In this document: positions 1 to 11,898 of the stretch, piece by piece
Layout: each line of letters opens with the position of its first letter
Position numbering within the stretch: position 1 is the first letter of the stretch
Assembly: GCA_021234155.1 (NCBI GenBank)
Contig: JAJEKV010000006.1
Coordinates: 28,380,271 to 28,444,270 of the forward strand
From: Isoetes taiwanensis
Taxonomy: Eukaryota; Streptophyta; Lycopodiopsida; Isoetales; Isoetaceae
Direction of reading: 5' to 3'
Length of the DNA stretch: 64,000 nucleotides
Program-made: the position numbers and the translations under genes
The notes under the pieces: model-generated
Database searches by the model: none
What the model was told of the DNA's origin: nothing
Seen by the model: the letters and a program-made list of their open reading frames with translations, nothing else

Positions 1-453
1 TTTCAATGCTTTAAGCTCGCATTTGTACATCTCTTATTAGCATACTTGTGCATCTGGAATGAAAAAGGGAAAGATAAAAGGCTAGATAGTGGTTGAGTAT
101 TATAGTTACAATTACAATATGCTCATAAAAGAATTGCTTTCCTTAAAAACGAAGTACAATGATCTATTGCAATGCACAGAAGAAACATTCAACCTAGCAC
201 CATGGAAACCGCTTTAGGTAAGTTGTGCCCCACAATTTTCGGCATTCGTGATTCGCTCTTTTCCGGCATTTTCGATTGTTCCTTTGTTTTTTTCCGACTT
301 ATGTTGGATTTTTTTTTTTTTTTTTTTTTTGAAGAACGACAAACTTTATTGAAACTCCAAGCCAAAAGCAAAATACAAATGCAGAGGCGGGAATAAAGTC
401 TCAAAGGATAATCATGATCCACTGAGTAGAACCACCAGCCTATGCATAAGACA

Positions 454-943
454 TCACACTCGATAGGACTCAAATATCAACCGTCCCTTGGCGTAAGCAA
501 GCTTAAGAACAATGGTATGCCTTAGCGATTCTAGCTTGTGCGGCCCCGGAGGACAACCGCGGGGAGGAATATCCAAACCCCGAAGATATACGATCTTCAA
601 GGCTTCGGATGGACCACAAAGAACCATCCCCGATGCTAAATGAAATGCTTGGCTCAATAACTTATTCCAAGCATCCGGGATAAATAGCCGTAAGCACTGG
701 CGGCTTGTCAATGTCACATGAAAAGAGAAAGCAACCAAGACCAAACAGCCGGAGATGAACACATAAAAATAAACAATGCTCAATGGTCTCGGCCCCTTTG
801 TTTGCACAAAGGGGCGAGTGTCGACACTCGAGGATCAAATCGGTGGACAAGCACGCGTTCACACGAGGGCATCCGTGGAAGAATCGCCACCAAAGCACCG
901 CCACCTTAGGATGGAGTAATTTATCCCAAGCCCAAGTCCACAT
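454..943 (-). pseudogene. L1a ORF2 C-terminus: zf-RVT region
   Basis: Two overlapping frames (943-662 and 807-454) carry the plant LINE zf-RVT pattern: WDKLLHPK, then RVN, then CANKGAETIEHCLFLC. The same pattern is found at 20870-21140 (plus), 36990-37480 (plus) and about 46250 (minus), which groups all four as related L1 copies. A frameshift falls inside the domain near 800. Confidence 0.8.
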
Positions 944-1397
944 ACATCTCCAATTAGGAGGTGAAAGTCAAGGGACCACCTAGTGGATGGCGTAGGATAT
1001 CACTATTGACAAACGGACCTATATATAGAGTTCACAAACCTATGCTAGTGAACACTCTGGTGGGAAACCCACATGCATCCTTCAATATCCTCTGGAGCAA
1101 CCAATGGCAGAGTACCAGCAATCTTTTGCCAAATAGGTCTGTCCCATCGAGACAATGAGAATTTTGTTTGAAAGATTTCCCATGTCGCTAAGCGGGGCCG
1201 TAATCATACCATGCCGCAGAATCGTCAAGATTTACGCGCTAACCTCCCCTTGGATTGAGTTAATGGATGAACCGAGGCACAAAGTGGAAGATTATTTTCC
1301 ACTGTGTATCCACCAACAAGGGCACTCAACCGATGACATGCAACAAGATCAATAATGAAATAGGGTCCAGATTGTCTCCCAAGACTCAAAGAAGCCT

Positions 1398-3265
1398 TCA
1401 AAAAAAAGGAGAGGCATTAGGAAAAGGGCATAGCTGATAAAAGAGACTCCAAGGAAGAAGCGATTTTAATGAAGCTTTCTCAAAAGGAACACAATTTGCA
1501 AGTGACTGCCTCACCAATCGCACTCCAGATGAATCAACCATATCCTTGAGGATCCTCCAAATGAACTTATAAATTAGAATCTTACCTGTCATACCCAAAC
1601 CACCTATAAATTTTGGCTTGGTGCATTTGGACCATGCAACCTTGACCTCAAAGATGCTCCTCCGGGCCCCACCCCAAATAAAACTACTGGACAATAGTAA
1701 CAATCACCTGAAATTTTGACTGAGAAGCCAGAAGGGCAGAGGCCATATAGACATGGGAATTACTTAAAATTTGCTTAGCAACCGCTATTCGCCCTGGCAA
1801 AGAGAGCTTAGCAGTATTTCACCAAAATAAATGCTTACGCAACCCTTCTATGATAATATCCCAAGCATCAGAGGTAGAAATATGAATGCCCACAGGAATA
1901 CCAAGAAGTTTAGTAGCCTTCCCATGAGGAAGCACCTTCCAAGGAAACTCTGCAACACAAGGAGGCACAACCCCATCAAGCGTCCATAATGCGGAACACT
2001 TTGGCCAACCAACAAGAACTCCAGATGCTAAAGAGAAAGTATCAAGAAGAAGCTTTGCACTCAAGATTGTCCAGTATCAAGAACAAGAAAGAGGAACGTG
2101 TCATCGAGATACCGGTTACAAATCTCCGTGGAACCATCCTCCATACTCAACCCCTGTACTGTCCCATCCTGCATGGCCTTAGCAAATAGCTGTGAGAGGA
2201 CCTCAGCTACTATTGTGAATAAAAGTGGAGCTAATGGGCATCCTTGGCGAACACCTCGCCCAACTGAAAAAACAGTGGAGGGTTCCCCCTGAAACAACAC
2301 AGTAGACCGTGCCGAGATATGGAGCTTCATAACATCACTGGTGAACTGCTGACCAAACCCCAATGTTAAGAGGCTTTTTTCCAAAAATTTCCAATGTACA
2401 CTGTCATATGCCTTGGAAAAATCTAATTTAAGATAGATTATACGCTGCCCTTTTAATCTGGCCCAATACATACCCTCATAAAGTTAAAGAGACAACATTG
2501 TCTAAAATGTCGCTCCTTGGCAAGAATCCAGATTGAGTAGGAGAGATTGATACAACCAAGACATCACGCACTTTTAATACGCAAGGGCCTTCGCAAATAT
2601 TTTATACACGGAAGACAATAATGTGATAGGGCGCCAGTCAGATATTGTCTTCGGCTCTTTACACTTGGGAATAAGAGAAATACAGCCAGTATTAAGGATC
2701 TTATCCAAACTTCTGAACCTACGAAACTCACAGAAAGCATTATAAAGATCGCAACCCAATCAATCCCAATATTCCTGGAAAAATTCCACTGGGAAACCAT
2801 CTAGGCCAGGGCACTTGTCTTTCTTTAAACGAGAAGCAGCTGAATGCAAGTCATTAATGGTGATGTCTGATTCTAGCTGTGCACGCTGCTCCGCTGACAC
2901 AATGGATGGACCTTCGACAAGACTGCAGATTGCATATCCTCCTGAAAGGGCAACTGATGTCTAGAAAAAAATGAGGAAAAGTGGTCGTGAAGATACTGCT
3001 TCAACTGAACCGGATCAGAACACTCTGAACCATCAGGCAAAATAAGGGAGTTAATAGAGGCCATCATACGCCTTCTCTTAGCGGCCCGAAAAAAGAAGTG
3101 AGAGCATCTATCACCAGATCTAAACCATTCTAGTCCGGCCTTTATCCTGGCTTGATTCACATGGGTCGTCTCAATGGCTTTAATCTCTGTCAAGATTGCT
3201 TTCTCTCTAATACCAGAAGAAGGGGCAAGAGCACGGCATCTCTGTAACTCCTGATACAACCCCAC
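1398..3265 (-). pseudogene. L1a ORF2 central region: reverse transcriptase and thumb, frameshifted
   Basis: Frame pieces at 3265-2873, 2759-2574, 2471-2061, 2064-1819 and 1703-1398 line up in order as the linker, fingers, palm and thumb of an L1 reverse transcriptase. Visible signatures are DWRPITLLS, LDFSKAYDSVHW, VRQGCPLAPLLF and the catalytic YLDD box (about 2111-2100, usually F/YADD). Later come LLGIPVG and a thumb-like piece with FIWGG. At least four frame changes or stops separate the pieces. Confidence 0.85.
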
Positions 3266-4152
3266 TGCTTTGCAAAGGATTTAACAACCCTGAGAGCAGC
3301 AACAATACCAGCCATGCCACCACAATGAGAGAATTCATGAGACCATACATTCCGACAACCTGCAATGAATTCAATATCCTTCAAATGTTTAGTATTGAGC
3401 TTGAAGTAAGTTTTTGTAGCTCTTCGCCATAGAAGTTGCCCGGTAGAGAACCATTGCGGATTATGATCTGAGACTGCACTATCCAACAGATTAGTTCTCT
3501 GCAACTGAAGAAAATCAGCAGCTACTGCATTATAATAGCCACGATCATGTCGGGCATAAGCTCTACCGTTGCCTGTCCATCCATTGCACCATGTGAAGGA
3601 TTGATCACCCTCGATCTCCACAAGGCCACAGTCATGCAGCAGGCGTTGCCATTGCTCCCGCTCAAATCCCTGAACCACCTGTGATCCCCTGCCACATCTG
3701 TCTGCCTCAATTTCAACCATATTAAAATCTCCAATGAGCAACCATGCCACCTTATTGCCTAACCTGAGAACTTTGCTACGAAGAGAGGCCCACAAAGCTC
3801 CCCTTTGACACGGATAATTGTGAGCATAAACATTCACTGAACCACATTCTTGCCCCCGCTCCTTCCACTTAACAATTATCCAACAACCAAACCTGTCCAC
3901 TTGAGTGAAAGTGACATTCAAAGAGGGCTTCCATGCAGTAAGAACGCCTGCTTTAGCAGAATCAGCAGCCGCCACAAGCACGTTATAATCACGCCCCAAA
4001 ATGTTAGCCAGCTTTTGAACCTCGCCTTTACGGCACTTGTGCTCTTGAAAATAACATATATCCATAGGGAACTTAGATAGATAGAGGGACAATCTACTCC
4101 TTTTGCTTGGGGAAGAAGCCACTCCCCTAACATTCCAAGAAAGAATATTCAT
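3190..4152 (-). pseudogene. L1a ORF2 N-terminus: APE-like endonuclease domain
   Basis: This 320-residue open frame begins MNILSWNVRG and carries the endonuclease/exonuclease/phosphatase signatures of LINE endonucleases. These are an Asn at residue 7, QEH at 36-38 (metal-binding Glu 37), GDFN at 141-144, RHDR at 201-204 and SDHNP at 228-232. In L1 elements this domain nicks the target so that reverse transcription can start there. The last 20 or so residues read out of frame: the continuation of ORF2 lies in another frame from about 3265. A frameshift near 3240-3265 therefore disables the full protein, although the nuclease domain itself looks complete. Confidence 0.85.
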
Positions 4153-4853
4153 GTGGGCAGTTGAGGGTCCTCCACATCCATCTCAGTAGCCCCAGGAGGA
4201 TTAACTGCATCTGAGAGGTCTGCCCATCGTGTGCGAGTAAGTGGCAAGGGGGAGCCTCCTCTCTGTTCCACCCTTCCATTGTGTCCTGGAACAATTGGCA
4301 GAGGGGAGCCTCCGCTCTGCTCCACCCTCTCCATATTATGTGCAGAATGTGATAAGGGAGAGCCACCTCCCTGCTCTGGCCCTCCACGGAGAACCTCAGC
4401 CTTTGTGGCATGGTGTTGTGCACTAACATGTCTATCTCCACTAGGATGTGCTGCCTGAGAGGCAGACTGAGCAAACTTATTACGGGCAGCCTTCTTCAAA
4501 TTAACTTTTGTCCAGCCATCTGTAGCTCTTTCACGTCGTTCCTGCTGCTTTTGAATCATTTGTAATTTAGCTCTAGCATCAGCACTAAAAACTGGCACAG
4601 ACTGCATATTAGAGGCGGAGGGCATATCAACATCCTTGTCAGTTGCATCTTTAGAAGACGTGGACTAAGGAGGCACAGCTCTGGGGGAAGCAGTAGGGAG
4701 AGGTGAAGAGGAAATTGGAACATTGGCAGGACGATCCCGCTTAGCACGAAAATTTGCAAAGAGTTCAAGTTGGGGGAACAAATCAGCAAGTTGAGGACCA
4801 TTCAGAAGTTGCAAATCAAATTTGAGGAACAATACTGATTTCGCTTGCAGCAA
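4149..4853 (-). pseudogene. L1a ORF1 C-terminal remnant with an in-frame TAG
   Basis: One frame runs from an unclear upstream start through 4853 to 4149 and is interrupted once by a TAG at 4667-4665. The downstream 158-residue part (from the ATG at 4625) is basic and Pro/Gly-rich. It carries three copies of a peptide like VEQxGGSPLP spaced about 18 residues apart. No CCHC knuckle or clear DUF4283 domain is visible, so only the C-terminal region of an L1 ORF1 protein seems to remain. Its TGA (4151-4149) overlaps the ATG of the endonuclease frame (4152-4150) as ATGA. Confidence 0.6.
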
Positions 4854-4890
4854 GTCAAGAATGGACCGACTGGAATGAACTCCTCACGAT

Positions 4891-5832
4891 TGCGCTCGAT
4901 TGAGCCTGCAAGGCCGATTGGGGCTCAGCCCCTCAACGAACACCGCAAAGCGCCTACAGGCTGCTAGCTCTTCAGTTGATACGAGTGACACGGTCCCAAT
5001 CCCTATGAGAACCTCACCTTCGACAATCTAATGGTTACACAGCAAGAGGTGGCCGAGGCAACCTCATCCACAGTTCCATGCACCTGTTCTCTGGAAGTTG
5101 TAAATGCTCTCCATCATGCCAGGTGCGGATCGATGCAAATGGCAACGTCCTCCTCAAGAAGGAGGATTGAGGTCCTCCTTCTTCTAGCACTCTGGGCGTT
5201 TTTTTTTTTCCTTTGTTATTTTTTGCTGAAGTCTTGAAGCTCTATGAGTTGTTTTAGCAGGGCTCGCTAGGCATGTACTTTGTAATCAGCCACTAATATA
5301 TATAAGAATATCTCCTTGAGCACCACATTTGTTATCATAGATTTAGTCATAAATTTAGTGTTGTTAAGATGTTGTGCTATTTGCTAGGAATTGTTGTCCA
5401 GAATAGTCATGTTGAGATTTGTTGTTCAGAATAACTACTGTTACGATTGTGCTGTGATTATTATTTTGTATTGTACTGTAGGACTAACATAGCAAGATTG
5501 CACTCTAAACATACCACTGCAACTAAATATTTAGACTTGTGAAATCAATGTGTTTACAAATGGTTGAGTCTGAAGCCCAAATGATTCGGACTGTTGGGAT
5601 TGATTGGAATAACAATATGTTGCCTAGACTGAATCGGCCGTCTAATGTGTTCTAACAAATCAACAAGATATCAAATTGGAGTGCATGCTCATTTTCATAT
5701 ACATGCTATGAGCTGCTGACATGCAGGTTGCTTTCGTCAATTGTCTCTTCACTGTCATGTGCATCTTCATCTAGTGTTCTTGCTTTAGCATCAACATCAA
5801 AAGCGAGTATGCAGCTAGATACTTGCATGTGT
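4891..5832. other. No recognised gene; possible LINE 5' leader and unique DNA
   Basis: This stretch adjoins the 5' side of L1a. A short plus-strand frame (5031-5237) ends in a low-complexity T-run and resembles no family I know. The remainder is AT-rich with no long frame and no clear repeat structure. Confidence 0.3.
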
Positions 5833-6195
5833 TTAGGGTTGTTTAGTGACTGAAATTAGGAAATAAATACCCTTAATCACAAGAGAGTGAATTGGAATAA
5901 ACATGCCAAGACCTAATATTACCTCAACAAGCTCTTTCCTCCATGCACTTGCAAATTCAAGTTCTATGCCTTTGGCCTTGGATATTTTATCTTCTTCCAC
6001 GCCATCAGCGACCATCCCCCTAATGATTCTCGCCTTGTCAATTGCAGGGACCTGATCACCCGCTGGACCAGTATTCACATAAGCATACCTGATCCAAGCC
6101 TGAGTATTCATGTTCAAATCAATCTCCTCGTCCTCCAGTAGCCTATGTACACTCCCACCAAGCTGAACATTGAGGACAATTTTCATCTTATGCAA
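5833..6195 (-). other. Unrecognised 120-residue open frame beside a transposase remnant
   Basis: The frame has balanced, acidic protein-like composition (VHRLLEDEEIDLN, DKARIIRGMVADGVEEDKI) and ends in a hydrophobic tail. I cannot assign a family. It lies just downstream, on the same strand, of a pogo-like transposase remnant, so it may be a second piece of that element or captured host coding sequence. It could also be chance. Confidence 0.2.
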
Positions 6196-6289
6196 GGAGA
6201 TGCAATATTGTCAACTCGGTCTGGGATGGGCCTCGCTACAGGTATATGATCACCAATACCGATTCGGGATTGACTAGAAGGCACATAGT

Positions 6290-7333
6290 CCATTTGATCT
6301 GCTCCATCTTGTGTTTGAGTGGTACCTGCACAAATAGGCCTCTTGCCTATCCTAACCGTCCGTCTATTCAGAAGGTCCAACCTTCTCTTCTTGGCTTCCA
6401 TATCTGTAGGCCTTTGCGTGCTGAAGATGGATGCCACTCTTGATTGGCCATGTGGATACATGAATTACCTAAATCTCATAGTCTCAAGCTCAAATTGGGC
6501 CTCAGCTCTTTTCCTTTGTCTTTTTTTGCCCTCCTAGATTGAGCCCTCTTCTTCTCTTCCTCCCTTAGTGCCCTCTTCTTAGTTGTCTTGATTTTCTTAG
6601 CGTCAACCTTTCACTTTTCTCTAGTTCAGCATGTGCCCTCATGGCCTTCTTAATCCTAAGCTTCGCACAAAAAGCAGCTGAACTAATGTGGACCAAGCCA
6701 CTCATGTCAAGACCCTTACCTCTCCTTCTCCCACCTTGTGATTGGAGTCCATTTTCGGTTTTCTTCAGACAAGAACGGATGCCTATCCTTTCTCAAAGAC
6801 TGGTGGCCTCTGAACCTGCACATCACAATTGCCTACTGCACTACATAAGTGTGCATTGACCCTTGCTAGCCCCTATACATAAGTGTGTATTGACCCTTGC
6901 TAGCCCCCTCGTGCATCTTCTCTGAATTCACCTCATTCACCAATCCTTCCATGATGTGATGGAATCCCATGGCAATTGGAACATGGCTAGGGGCATTGTG
7001 AACAAGGTTGAAAACCTCATATCTCATGTCATGAACATCAAGACCATTTTCCGCTTCTTGATCCTCATAATTCTCCCCATTGTCCTCGTCACTCCCATCA
7101 TCTTGTATGCTGAGAGTGGCCTGCAACATGTTGAGATACATTGCCTTCATATTCATGAGATGCAAATGCCCTGCTGGCACTAGTTGCACAACCTTTGTAC
7201 TATCGAAGGGGTAAATGCCTGTGGCCTTGAACCCTACCCTTATGTTGTCAGGTGTTAGCCCAGCATGAATTGCATTGGATATTACCTCAGCGATCTCTTT
7301 CCCCTTGGGCTCCTGCTTGCCCCTCATACACAT
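6290..7333 (-). pseudogene. Pogo/Tigger-like DDE transposase C-terminal remnant
   Basis: The 7333-6866 frame contains AGLTPDNIRVGFKATGIYPFD. This matches the conserved block after the catalytic core in CENP-B/jerky/Tigger-type DDE transposases (typically GFRATGIxPFNP). It is followed by an acidic stretch (about 7100-7050). Further down the same strand, in broken frames (about 6660-6500), lies a Lys/Arg/Glu-rich coiled stretch, also usual at the end of this family. The DDE residues themselves are not visible. No terminal repeats were identified. Confidence 0.6.
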
Positions 7334-8478
7334 CTATTCAGCTCTCACCTTCTAGGTTGCCTTGAATGGGGCATGGGATGTGTCAGCTGGGAGAAGCTCC
7401 AATACAAAAATATCTTCTTTCGTTTCCATTTGGCATGCAATACAGTGGGAAAAAAGGAAAGAAAAAAGGTAAGAAAAGAAAAAAGGTTAGAATAGCGACA
7501 ACTACTACACCAACTATATTGAAATTAGTAAATACAAGAGAGGCTATAGATATTATGCAATGGACCTGTATATGTTTCATGACTTCTTCATTCTTAGTTT
7601 AGAACTGCAGAACACCGAGGTGTACACAAGCAATTAGATAAAATAAAAATTGCAATAATACCAGTTGGTTGCAGCTTGTGTGCTAGCTAATGAAGGAGGC
7701 TAGAAGGCAAGAGAATCTCACTAGAACTCTGACTAATATACAGTGATGCTGAAAATGTCTATTTATATCATCTGTTGTGGTGCAAGAAGATACTCTGGCA
7801 CAATGATCTTTGTTCTTCCTATCTGTAGCCCCATCTTTGGAATGACCATATGATATTTCATCTCTCATTTCCTAGAGACTGCAAAATTATGTAACAATCA
7901 TTTGGATGAGTTGGTTCCCTTTGGCTTAGGTTTGTGCATAGCTTAAGTAGAATAGGAAGCATCGATCTATCTGCAACTTTGACATCACCCCTATCTATAC
8001 AAATTCTTACTATTTGTGACTCTTGCATTCCAAAACCTCTAGCATCCATAAAATCAATATTACCCTTTATGATAGGATTAAAGTGCCTTTTTCTTTTCCT
8101 TTCACATGTTGGAAACAACAATAAACTGCATAAAATAGATTCAAACAAACCCAAATGTCAAAAAAGCAAAACTACTGCCTTGAAAGGCCTACACGAGCTT
8201 CGTACTTCTATTACCTCCTATGCTTGCAATGCCTTGCAGGTTCGATATCCAGCTGCAGTTCTGGTCGTCACAGCATCAAGGCTTCTATAAATTGTGTTGA
8301 GAAAGTCGTGATAGCAACCACACCAGCCTTCCTTGTAAAACCCAGGGCATAGAACATCAAGCCTACCTCGGCCTGATTCGGGATGCCAAGAGCCGTTTGC
8401 GCTGCATCCTTAATACCAAAATCGAACGTTACCCTAAAGTACAGAGGCCCCATACTTGCATGCAAGGTTCCATAAAGT
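7334..8478. other. No recognised gene; likely transposon debris
   Basis: Several short frames occur on both strands. A minus-strand piece (about 8420-8268) reads smoothly as protein (GIPNQAEVGLMFYALGF) but matches nothing I know. A G/A-rich tract with many AAAGG runs lies at about 7445-7490. Confidence 0.25.
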
Positions 8479-8610
8479 AATAGAATAGAATAGAATAGAA
8501 TAGAATAGAATAGAATAGGATAGAATAGAATGTGGAATGGCATAGGATAGGATAGGATAGGATAGGATAGGATAGGATAGGATAGGATAGGATAGGATAG
8601 GATAGGATAG
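8479..8610. repeat. Compound pentanucleotide microsatellite (TAGAA)n / (TAGGA)n
   Basis: About ten TAGAA units (8479-8530) are followed by a short interruption and about fourteen TAGGA units (8542-8610). The same pentamers occur at 18073-18092, 26819-26924, 38062-38077 and 51173-51203. Two of those are the tails of LINE copies. Confidence 0.95.
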
Positions 8611-9310
8611 AGTAATGAAAATACAAAATATTTAAACTATAGAGAAAATAATGAAAACCATAAGAAATATGACATGAAAAACAAGAAACTACAGTTTGCA
8701 CCCTAGATGTATGTATCAGTATACTCATGCAATACGGCCTCCAAAACATGTGAACGCCCTTATAGTTTATAGAGGAAAATAGAGGGAAGTAACAATTATG
8801 TAACCATATCTGAATGTTTCACCCCTTGCAAAAGGACATATGCTAAGGTTTTATTTGCAGAGGTTTGTGCATTCCCTACAAGCATCTCTATAATTATGAT
8901 TGTACAAGCATTTGTTTTGGGATATGCACTTTATTGAAGCTCTTCAAACATTTTACATTTTTTCTAGATTTTATACACTTAATGTGTTCTAGCATAAGCA
9001 TGCTACATGAATTGCTTCTGTTTAATTCATAGTGCAATTTTTATCCTGGTTCAAGTTACATGTTCCAATGCCTCTTGTAATTGCTTTTCTAGCAACTCTA
9101 TACAAGGACAAATCCCTACAGAGAGCTAGGTAATTCATGTGCTTTGCGTGAGGGTGCTTTGGGGATACAACTATACTTGGGAAATGAGCTACTTGTGGCT
9201 GCTTTCTGTGTCTTGTTCGTATTAATTTTTATAACTATGGAATCTTTCGAGTTATTAGTAATGGAAATTGTTATTAGCTCAAGTTCGATACCTAGAGGGT
9301 TCGTTTTGTT
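8611..9310. other. AT-rich stretch without a recognised gene
   Basis: No extended coding frame, repeat unit or transposon signature was recognised between the microsatellite and the LINE tail at 9311. Confidence 0.4.
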
Positions 9311-10690
9311 AGGAAGGAAGGAAGGAAGGTTCTTTTATCGTCCGCGGAGGCCAATCGCCCTATGGGAACCAAATTACACGGGTGCAGCAAGCCCTTTGCT
9401 ACCCAGATTAAAAAACCCCCCCTTAGGAGGGAAAAACCGTCGCAGCAACAAGCCTGCTGGCAGCTGTACAAATATACATATACACGTGAATTCCCGGCAC
9501 CTCAGGTAGGCGCCCGGGGGCAGAGGTGAGTCCGCAGATCCAAAACCTCCTGGAGGTAGGAGCCAAGGGATCGAATTGACGGCAATCTTGAGTAGCTTCG
9601 TGGGGGCGGCGCACTGTGTCGCGCAAGAGAATGTATCGAGCTCGAACCGACTATAGGTCGGGCAGGCTCTGGAAGGCATAGCTTTCATCCTCAACAACCC
9701 CCAGCGGGCAACACTGACAAAGCCTGTCCTGGCGCGGCTCTCCAACCCACCGACCCGTCTCAAGCCGAAGATGGTGGGCCCCTGTTCGAATGGACGCGAT
9801 GATCCTGCGCTTCTTCATGGGCAACTGAGAACGCAGGTAGAGCTGTGGGCCTCGAACCAGGGTGGGGTTTATGTGCTGTTTGTAGTGTGCCACCTTTACC
9901 TGTTCCAGAGCATGGTGGTCCCGAGCTTCTGTGAAACAAGAGTCCAAGTACCCTTCGACCCTATCCCTCGGCGGGCCGCCCGGTGGTGCACTGACACACC
10001 TATGTGCATCTATGTTCCAAATAAGGCTACATACCATCGGCTCTCTTTGTCCTTCCAACAAGCCCCCGAAAGCTGCGGGCTCATCTCCACAGCCAGAAGC
10101 CAAGTGCGGGAGCCGAGTGTCGCCCATGCTGGCCACCTTCTGGAAATAAACAATGTGTCTATCGAGGGTCGCGATGCCGCAGGGCATGAATCCCGCCTCC
10201 GCAATAAGATCCGATATGGAACCCGAGGGCTTGACTCCAAGTGCCCACGCCAAAAATGCCTTCGGACCCGCTTCTAAGTCGCTCCCTAAAGTCCCACCGG
10301 GTCCCACACCTCACCCCATATAGAAGAAACGGCTCCACCGGTTCTAACAAATGTGATCGGTGGCCCCTACCATATAATTCCCCGTGACTATTATTTTGCA
10401 TTATGCATACGCCTTCCAACCCATGGCCACCAAGGCTTAATGGATGCATTCCAATACATTGAGGACGGAAATTCCACCCCCAGGTACTTGTAGCTGGGTG
10501 TAACCTCTACCATCTGCCCCTGATAAGTGAGCGCCGGAGGTGCTGGATGACGTGAGGAGGATATGAGGACCACCTTAGTCTTGGCCAGGTTGACACGCAT
10601 GTCCGTCGCCTGGCAGAATGTGTCCAGGGCATCTAGGTGTGTCTGCATGCCCTCTGGTGTATGGGCTAGGGCCCGAAGAGCCCAATTTTT
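9311..10690 (-). mobile_element. 5'-truncated LINE of a second type (copy A) with (TTCC)n tail
   Basis: On the minus strand, 10700-10391 reads as an RT thumb (LDALDTFCQATDMRVNLAKTK, then YKYLGVEF). The 10307-9651 frame then gives a LINE C-terminus (MKKRRIIASIRTGAHHLRLE, then CQCC...VEDE). The 3' end carries the signature shared with copies B, C and D (CTCCGCGGACGATAAAA, 9333-9360 reversed) followed by a TTCC-type tail (9311-9330). Frame changes near 10400 and 9650 break the ORF. It differs from the L1 copies in its C-terminal motif. Confidence 0.75.
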
Positions 10691-10870
10691 TTTTTTTTTA
10701 ATATTACAACCAACAATAAACAAGTACTAAACAATTCATTATTACTATTATTGGTGTTGCATTTTTGTTTATCTATGTTTGCTTTTTTAAGGCCCGAAGG
10801 GTTTTTATAATACAACCACCAACAAATAACTACCATTAACATTAATTAACACAAACCATTACATTCAATA
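10687..10870 (-). repeat. Two LINE 3'-end-like fragments
   Basis: Two nearby stretches resemble each other. Each has GCCCGAAG followed by a T-rich run and then ATTACAACCAACAA or ATACAACCACCAACAA (10670-10715 and 10792-10830). On the minus strand they read as GTTGTATTAT plus AAAAACCCTTCGGGCC, like LINE 3' ends. They suggest two stacked truncated ends upstream of copy A. Confidence 0.4.
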
Positions 10871-11199
10871 ATTATGAATTAAAATCCCCCTAAAACCCCT
10901 TTGGTTTGGGCGCATATTCACACGATCCAGATGCAACCGGATCAACAAGCTCACAACATTCCAATCAGGTTAGAAGCAGCCCCTTTAAGATCAAGTGAGA
11001 AAAATGAGACTGAAATATGCCTCGAAATGAGATTGAAATATGCCTCGAAATCCAGAAAAAATATGCATTGTTAACGCCCGCTCGCTATATGCCTCTCTCG
11101 CTATAGAATCGCCCAGTTCTTAAAAATACATGCGATGTGCATGCTCACCCATCGCTAAAATCCCCATCCGATAGGCAATCTATGGATACTTGGTACTGA

Positions 11200-11473
11200 G
11201 GTTTAGCAATATAAATCTCAACCTTGATAACATCATCAGCAAGAATTACTGCCTTAATCTGTTTGATCTTTACCACTCTTGCTCTTGTGAATTTAATTTG
11301 TGGCTTGTTGGAGCCCAACATTGTTCAATTGGATTTAAAAATGGGTGATAAAGATCTTGATATCCATAATTTGAAGAAATCAAGTACAATCGTGGATGGC
11401 AGAACAACGTGGTTGCTCCAATTGAGCAAAATTTTGGTTGTATTCCATGAGGCATGGCAGTGATCACACACAC
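11200..11473 (-). pseudogene. Tc1/mariner-like DDE transposase fragment
   Basis: The minus strand reads PFLNPIEQCWA, the hallmark of the third catalytic block in DDE_3/Tc1-mariner transposases (usually YSPxLNPIExxW). It is followed, after a frame change, by VKIKQIKAVILADDVI. Only this C-terminal piece is present and no terminal repeats were recognised. Upstream (11480-11760) the sequence is A-rich without a matching N-terminal domain. Confidence 0.5.
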
Positions 11474-11826
11474 AATCCATCCTTATGGAAGAAGTTGATG
11501 TCAAGGAGAATTATTCGATTTCAAACTTTATGTCAAATTGGCTAAACTAGAGCAAATTGGGGGGATTTTTTACATCATGTAATGTGGAAGGAAGCCAAGA
11601 ATAATCGACTTCTTGATCTCCCACTATGTCAAGGAAAAAAAAATGGGCAAAGAATCGATAAGTTGAAGCAAGAACGAAGAGCTTGTATTCATTCTCGCCG
11701 TAATGATCGCCATGTCAAGATGAAAGACAAGAATGATCCATTTTCTTGACGCATTCATGGTTCGGAATTTTGATGCCTACGAGAGCAAGATACACCGGAT
11801 AGCAATACCAAACTTCTTTGTTGTTA

Positions 11827-11889
11827 GGGAAGCGGGGGCCCCTTCCGCAAAAGAACGCCAGATTTTGCTAAGGGGAGCCCCCGCTTCCC
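11827..11889. repeat. Strong GC-rich hairpin (about 26-bp arms, 10-nt loop)
   Basis: GGGAAGCGGGGGCC at 11827-11840 is matched by GAGCCCCCGCTTCCC at 11875-11889. The pairing continues inward with one or two mismatches to TTTTGC/GCAAAA, leaving a loop of about 10 nt (11853-11862). It lies inside an otherwise unrecognised open frame (11733-12191). It does not resemble a microRNA precursor I know. Confidence 0.75.
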
Positions 11890-11898
11890 CTTCCCCTA

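Larger units (their letters stand above)
309..4890 (-). mobile_element. L1-type LINE (copy L1a), decayed but nearly full structure
   Basis: Read on the minus strand, the order is an ORF1 remnant (4853-4149), an APE-type endonuclease (4152-3190), reverse transcriptase pieces (about 3265-1398), a zf-RVT C-terminus (943-454), then an AATAAA signal and an A-run seen as about 22 T at 309-330. This order is that of plant L1 non-LTR retrotransposons. Several frame breaks separate the ORF2 pieces, so the copy cannot encode a complete ORF2 protein. The 5' end near 4890 is approximate. No target-site duplication was found around it. Related copies lie at 36965-38148, 45576-48750 and 51400-52500. Confidence 0.85.

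Noticed and set aside
8268-8749. Frames through the TAGAA/TAGGA array
   Set aside because: Repetitive translation of a microsatellite; only the part outside the array (8268-8420) has protein-like composition and it is unassigned.
9144-9509. 121-codon plus-strand frame as a gene
   Set aside because: Its second half is the antisense of the LINE copy A 3' end and tail.
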